Shown one piece after another: positions 60,073 to 64,000 of a DNA stretch of 64,000 nt. Position numbers and translations under genes: made by a program. This DNA comes from Lepidurus packardi (taxonomy: Eukaryota; Arthropoda; Branchiopoda; Notostraca; Triopsidae): contig JAKZAN010000007.1 of NCBI GenBank assembly GCA_023053545.1, positions 2,232,001-2,296,000 of the forward strand. The letters run 5' to 3'. How positions within the stretch are numbered: position 1 is the stretch's first letter; every line of letters starts with the position of its first letter. The notes below the pieces were generated by a model. It worked only from the letters and a program-made list of their open reading frames with translations, was not told where the DNA came from and searched no databases.

Positions 60073-62937
60073 ATGGACACGTTTTTAAGGATACCATGGT
60101 AAGTTTCATTTTGGCACTGTAATACACGTAATAGATGTATTAATGCAGGCAAGCACCCATAGTAAATGACAGTACACACTTCATATGTGCATCTCAATTC
60201 TATGAAAACTCTGCAGCATTTGCTGTTTCTCATGGTTACTATGAACTGCCATGGGCTACAAAAAGCCGAGAGAAAGAAGCTGGTAAGGAAGACTTGCAAG
60301 CAGACCCCTTTGCTCCGGCAACGCCTGGAAATCTCGATCCTAAGCTATTAAAGCGAGATACAAGGCCTGGCTTCAAAACTGGGGAAGTTATCATTACACA
60401 TCCTCCTGAACCCTTCGTAAGGTTTTCGAGCCTAGCTGCTTTCCAGCAACGAAATTTCTTCCGGCTCCTGTTGAAGTTTCGAAAGGATGTCATTGACACC
60501 ACACCAGGTGGTAGAAAAGAACTTGATAGCTTTCGGGTAGGCTTCATTTCTTTGCCAATCTGCCTTTGCTGATGTAGCTTTGAAAGGAATTGCAAGCAGT
60601 CGCCCTTCCCGAGCAGCAAGAGTACATAGCTTTTGCTATGCAAGTAGCGCTCAAGCATAGAGAAATCTATGAATTCTTGGACGCTTCAATCCACAACTAT
60701 ATCAAGGACGCGTGGAAAGTAAGAGCATTCCAAGCTAAATTACCTACACACGTCACATTACGTTTAGGCACGTCTGGATGCTGTAAGCAATTATCGTCAA
60801 AATTACACACCCAAAGACATATTCCCAATTATGGGTCGCCACGAAGACACGCAGTTTCAACGGCTGGCGACCGTTTTGGAACTGGTAGAGCTCAACATAT
60901 TTCAGAATTCGCTACTCATATCCTTCCTTGTCGTTATTTAGGGATCTGTACCAGTATTGAAAATAGTACCACCCAACAAGCCATTTCTCGTTACAAAGCC
61001 CAGTTCCAAGTTCACAGCACGATTTCCACCTGATCCTAGCGCATTGTTAAAAAACGTAACTCGTCCGACTCTGTTCAAAACTCCAAGTAACCCAGATATA
61101 GTCAACTTGTATTACCTACTTGGAGATTGGACTTTTTTAGTAAGCAAAGATACGAATGCTGCGTCATTAGCTTTGGCGAATAAAGCGACTGTAGTAATGA
61201 GTGCTTCAGCACTTGCAACTTTGGTCAACAGTATTGATGGCAAATACGAACAAAATTGGACTGTTCCCGTCGTCATCAAAGTCCACGCTAATTGCGGTAT
61301 TTTTCTGTTAAGAAAATTGTCTTATTGCAGTTTATTTTCCTTCTCTTTAATAGCTACCGGTGACGCGAAACCTGTGAAACTTATTTACATTGATAAACCG
61401 TTGCCACCAAAGACTTTATCGCCGGTGGAAAAGAATAAGTGGTATTATAAATACGCAGCGAAGTACCACTTCTCAATGCCTGCGTGTCCTTTCGTACACA
61501 AGTAAGTGCCAATACCACTTATTGAAAGAAATTAACCAAGTGAGTATAGGCTTAGTGCGGAGAGCCGAGGTTCTGATAAACCTGAGAATACAGTTACCGA
61601 AGCGAAGCTTTTCAAGGAAGGGGCAAATGATATCCCAAAAGAAGAACCAGCTGAACAGTCGCTTGCGAATCCTGCAATGACAGAACAAGGCAATGTAGTC
61701 GAAGCGGATTGGCTATCAGAAGAATCGGATGGAGGAGAGCGCTTATTAATGAACGACCCAAACGTATTGCCCGTTTGTGAACGAAGGCGGATAACGCGAT
61801 CCGTATCAAAAAGCTTAGGAACAGATAAAAGAGCAGAACAATCACCTTCTCCCAAGAAACTCAAACTGCAAGAGGCTAAGGAAGTTACTCAGGAAGAATC
61901 GATTTCACACCCCGTAGAATCGGTCTTGGATGTTTTGCTAGAAAGGCAGACAGTCTTGTTAACAAGTGACAAGTCTGTTTCAGGAAAACTGAACCGGGCA
62001 AAACAAGTAGAAAGTGTGCGTGATGAACAACCGAGTAACAAAGAAGCACCGGAAAATTATACACAGCCCTTATCACGACATAATTTGTCTTATACGTTGT
62101 GGGAACTTCGCGACAGCGAAGCCAGTTTCCGGTTACTTTTAAGAAGCAAATACGACGCTTGTCTGGTATTTTACGCAAATTACTTGTAATTCTTAATCTT
62201 TGTCTAAATAGACTAGGGAAAGTAAGCCTGTGATGTTTTCCATTGTACCCAAACTCGACTACCAACCATGGTATGGTGGAGAGGTTTTTTCCGGCTACGA
62301 TCTGGTTAAGCAGTACGTTAAAACGTACCTTCATCCTGACTCCCAGATTCGTCGAGGTACTGGGTATTTTGGGTATTGTATCGGTTCCCTTGTTAAGCTT
62401 TTTAAATCCTTTTTACAGTTCGTATTGATCCGTATTCTTCTAAATATATGATGGCAGAGCAAAAAGATCAAGCACAACTGACTGCTCACGTAGTTCAGTT
62501 GTTCAATACTCCAATTGCTCCAGCATTGTGGGGCCGATTGTTACATATCTTGAAGCAGCTACGTAATTTAGCTCCTGGTAATTATCTTTTGCAACACGAG
62601 ACGAAAACGGGTCCGTTCGTAAACCTTATGGAGGCCAAAGAAAACGGGTAAGAAAGTACTGGAGATGCTATTCACAGAAAGCTTCACATCTACCTTTTTT
62701 ATCAGGTCATATGATCTGCATTCGGCTTATACGTTAGATACTTCTATAACAGTTCCCAACTTAGTTGCACCGTTTCAGATCGATCCGAATTGTATTACTC
62801 CGGTTCACCGCGCCTTGAACAAGCCGCCTTGTCTCTTTGAACCCTTTACAGATCCTAATAGTAAGAAACAATCCGAACGGGGGAAAAGAAAAAAAAAGAA
62901 ATCCAAGCCTAGTAAAGTCGGACAAAAGAAACCGTAA
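60073..62937 (+). CDS. ICE2: Little elongation complex subunit 2 (ICE2/NARG2)
   Basis: Subunit of the little elongation complex, which with ELL and ICE1 promotes RNA polymerase II/III transcription of snRNA genes in the nucleus. Ten exons: 60073-60098, 60149-60536, 60587-60718, 60768-60884, 60942-61296, 61354-61501, 61556-62165, 62212-62356, 62419-62647, 62706-62937; 2382 nt, 793 aa, phases consistent. Seen: an N-terminal block with FSSLAAFQQRNFFRLLLKF, matching the human SRFSQREQRSYVDLLVKY region; a middle block with KPVKLIYIDKPLPPK, matching SKPVKVIYINSPLPQK; a charged variable segment (about 390-560); the conserved C-terminal ICE2 domain (about 570-760) with a VPKLDYQPWYG motif and LRNLAPGNYLL; and a Lys-rich tail, probably nuclear-localising. 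The 26-base first exon rests on ATG and phase only. It follows melted by 417 bases on the same strand. Confidence 0.92.
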
Positions 62938-63331
62938 AGTGGTCCATTGCACATTGGATCATTTTGATCAATGCTCAGCCCACCTTGTATAACTTGATAG
63001 AAAGTGTATAAGTTTGATAGAAATGAAAGGAATTTCCATGTTGAATGCTAAACTGTGTTTTGAAAATTAATGACGTGTATCTGTTTTATAAAGACCGGAA
63101 AATAACGAGGTACTTTATTCACCTTCAGAGCTGACCCGTACATCGAAAATTTAGGTTGAGTCTTTGGGCGCTGAACGGCGCTAAACACGGTAACCGTGCT
63201 GTTGCCTTGTGGTACCCTTTTATGGTTCGCTATTCTCCGCGAAACTTTCCTTCGCTCGGATCAAAAGCAAACCAACACACGTACCACGTGGGCCAGAGCA
63301 AACGTGAATTAATTTGTCTCCAGAGTCCAAT
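62938..63331. other. Intergenic region ICE2 - NSUN5
   Basis: 394 bases with the ICE2 3' UTR and NSUN5 promoter/leader. An ACGTACCACGTGG stretch at 63279-63291 contains a CACGTG E-box. No gene is seen. Confidence 0.5.
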
Positions 63332-64000
63332 ATGGCACAATTTGAAAGGAAAAAGCGCGTGAATTTGCCATTAGTGTTCAGAAAAGCGGCTCAAGTCATT
63401 CAACAAGCCTCTGACACTAAAGGAAGCATTAAAAATGCTGTGTATCAATCGGATTTTCGCGTAAGTTCACTTGGACTTACCCATTTCAGAAATTTCACAT
63501 TTGAAAGGTTCCCTCTCTTTAGGAAAAAAAGCCCTTATTCGCTTTAGTGGCCAAATATTCCCAGCATGCAGGAGAAATCGACAGTGTGGTTTTGAAGCTA
63601 AAGCTGTCAGAAGCGCACCCCGAGCTTAACCTCTGGATAGCAAAGATCTTGATTGGTGAGCTGCTTTATGGGAAAGGGGAATTAAAACCAGCGGAAGCCA
63701 AGCCTGTCAGGATTATTATGCAACGAGAGTCAGAAATACGGAACTTGGTTTCTAACAAGCAAGAGGCTGAAGAGTCACAGCCGCTTATTCAAAGTATTGG
63801 AATCAGCATGACTAGAAATGTTATTTTGATTAACGGGTATCTTTTTAGTTCCGAGATATGTTAGGGTCAATACCATAAAAATTTCCGTGGAGGACGCAAT
63901 CGAGCGATTCGTTTCTGAAGGTTGGATTAAAGTCAGGACTCCTAAAGCCTACTCGGATTTCATCATAGCGATTTCTGACCTTAATCAAGACGAGTTCATG
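63332..64000 (+). CDS. NSUN5: NSUN5-type 28S rRNA cytosine-C5 methyltransferase, 5' part
   Basis: SAM-dependent enzyme that methylates a cytosine in large-subunit rRNA. Exons: 63332-63460, 63523-63793 and 63849 to beyond the window end; 184 codons are visible. Seen: TKGSIKNAVYQSDF, matching human RQGSIKGLVYSSNF; an ELLYGKG motif, matching ELLLGKG; and IPRYVRVNT, matching LPRFVRVNT, the start of the region leading into the methyltransferase fold. The SAM-binding and catalytic Cys motifs lie beyond the window. The second intron (63794-63848, 55 bases) was placed because it joins the frames and yields the conserved I-P-R-Y-V-R-V-N string. ATG 63332 fits the family start and has an adequate context. 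It is partial because of the window edge, not broken. Confidence 0.9.

Overview
This is eukaryotic, intron-rich nuclear DNA, most likely from an arthropod. Every recognisable gene is split by short GT-AG introns, mostly about 50-90 bases. That intron size, the closely packed metazoan genes and the long poly-C/poly-G runs suggest a branchiopod crustacean such as Daphnia; this taxonomic call is inference. I saw no prokaryotic, viral or CRISPR content, no convincing tRNA or rRNA gene, and no recognisable transposon.

Layout. 1-4.6 kb: non-coding, downstream of the first gene. 4.6-27.6 kb, minus strand: a complete chordin/short gastrulation (sog) gene in 12 coding exons (1109 aa), with an 11.9-kb first intron and a 3.8-kb second intron. 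27.6-40.5 kb: about 13 kb with no supportable gene, lying 5' of sog. 40.5-42.2 kb, minus: a peroxisomal-type serine-pyruvate/alanine-glyoxylate aminotransferase (7 exons, 393 aa). 43.9-53.2 kb, plus: an ARHGEF10/10L-family Rho guanine nucleotide exchange factor (1675 aa in the long form) with at least two further candidate 5' exons. 53.4-55.0 kb, minus: selenocysteine lyase (7 exons, 394 aa). 55.0-55.4 kb, minus: an unrecognised two-exon gene (112 aa). 55.6-59.7 kb, plus: melted/VEPH1 (15 exons, 1049 aa). 60.1-62.9 kb, plus: little elongation complex subunit 2 (10 exons, 793 aa). 63.3 kb to the end, plus: the 5' part of NSUN5, an rRNA cytosine-C5 methyltransferase.

The genes do not form one pathway. 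Sog is a secreted BMP antagonist, Melted is a PH-domain membrane regulator of insulin/TOR/FoxO signalling, the RhoGEF controls actin through Rho GTPases, ICE2 acts in snRNA transcription, NSUN5 modifies rRNA, and the two aminotransferase-fold enzymes handle glyoxylate and selenocysteine. The sparse left two thirds around sog resembles a regulated developmental locus, whereas the right third is dense and housekeeping-like.

All exon models were built by hand from splice sites, reading-frame phase and remembered family homology. For each complete gene the summed exon lengths are divisible by three, an internal check. No alignment, RNA or database evidence was available.
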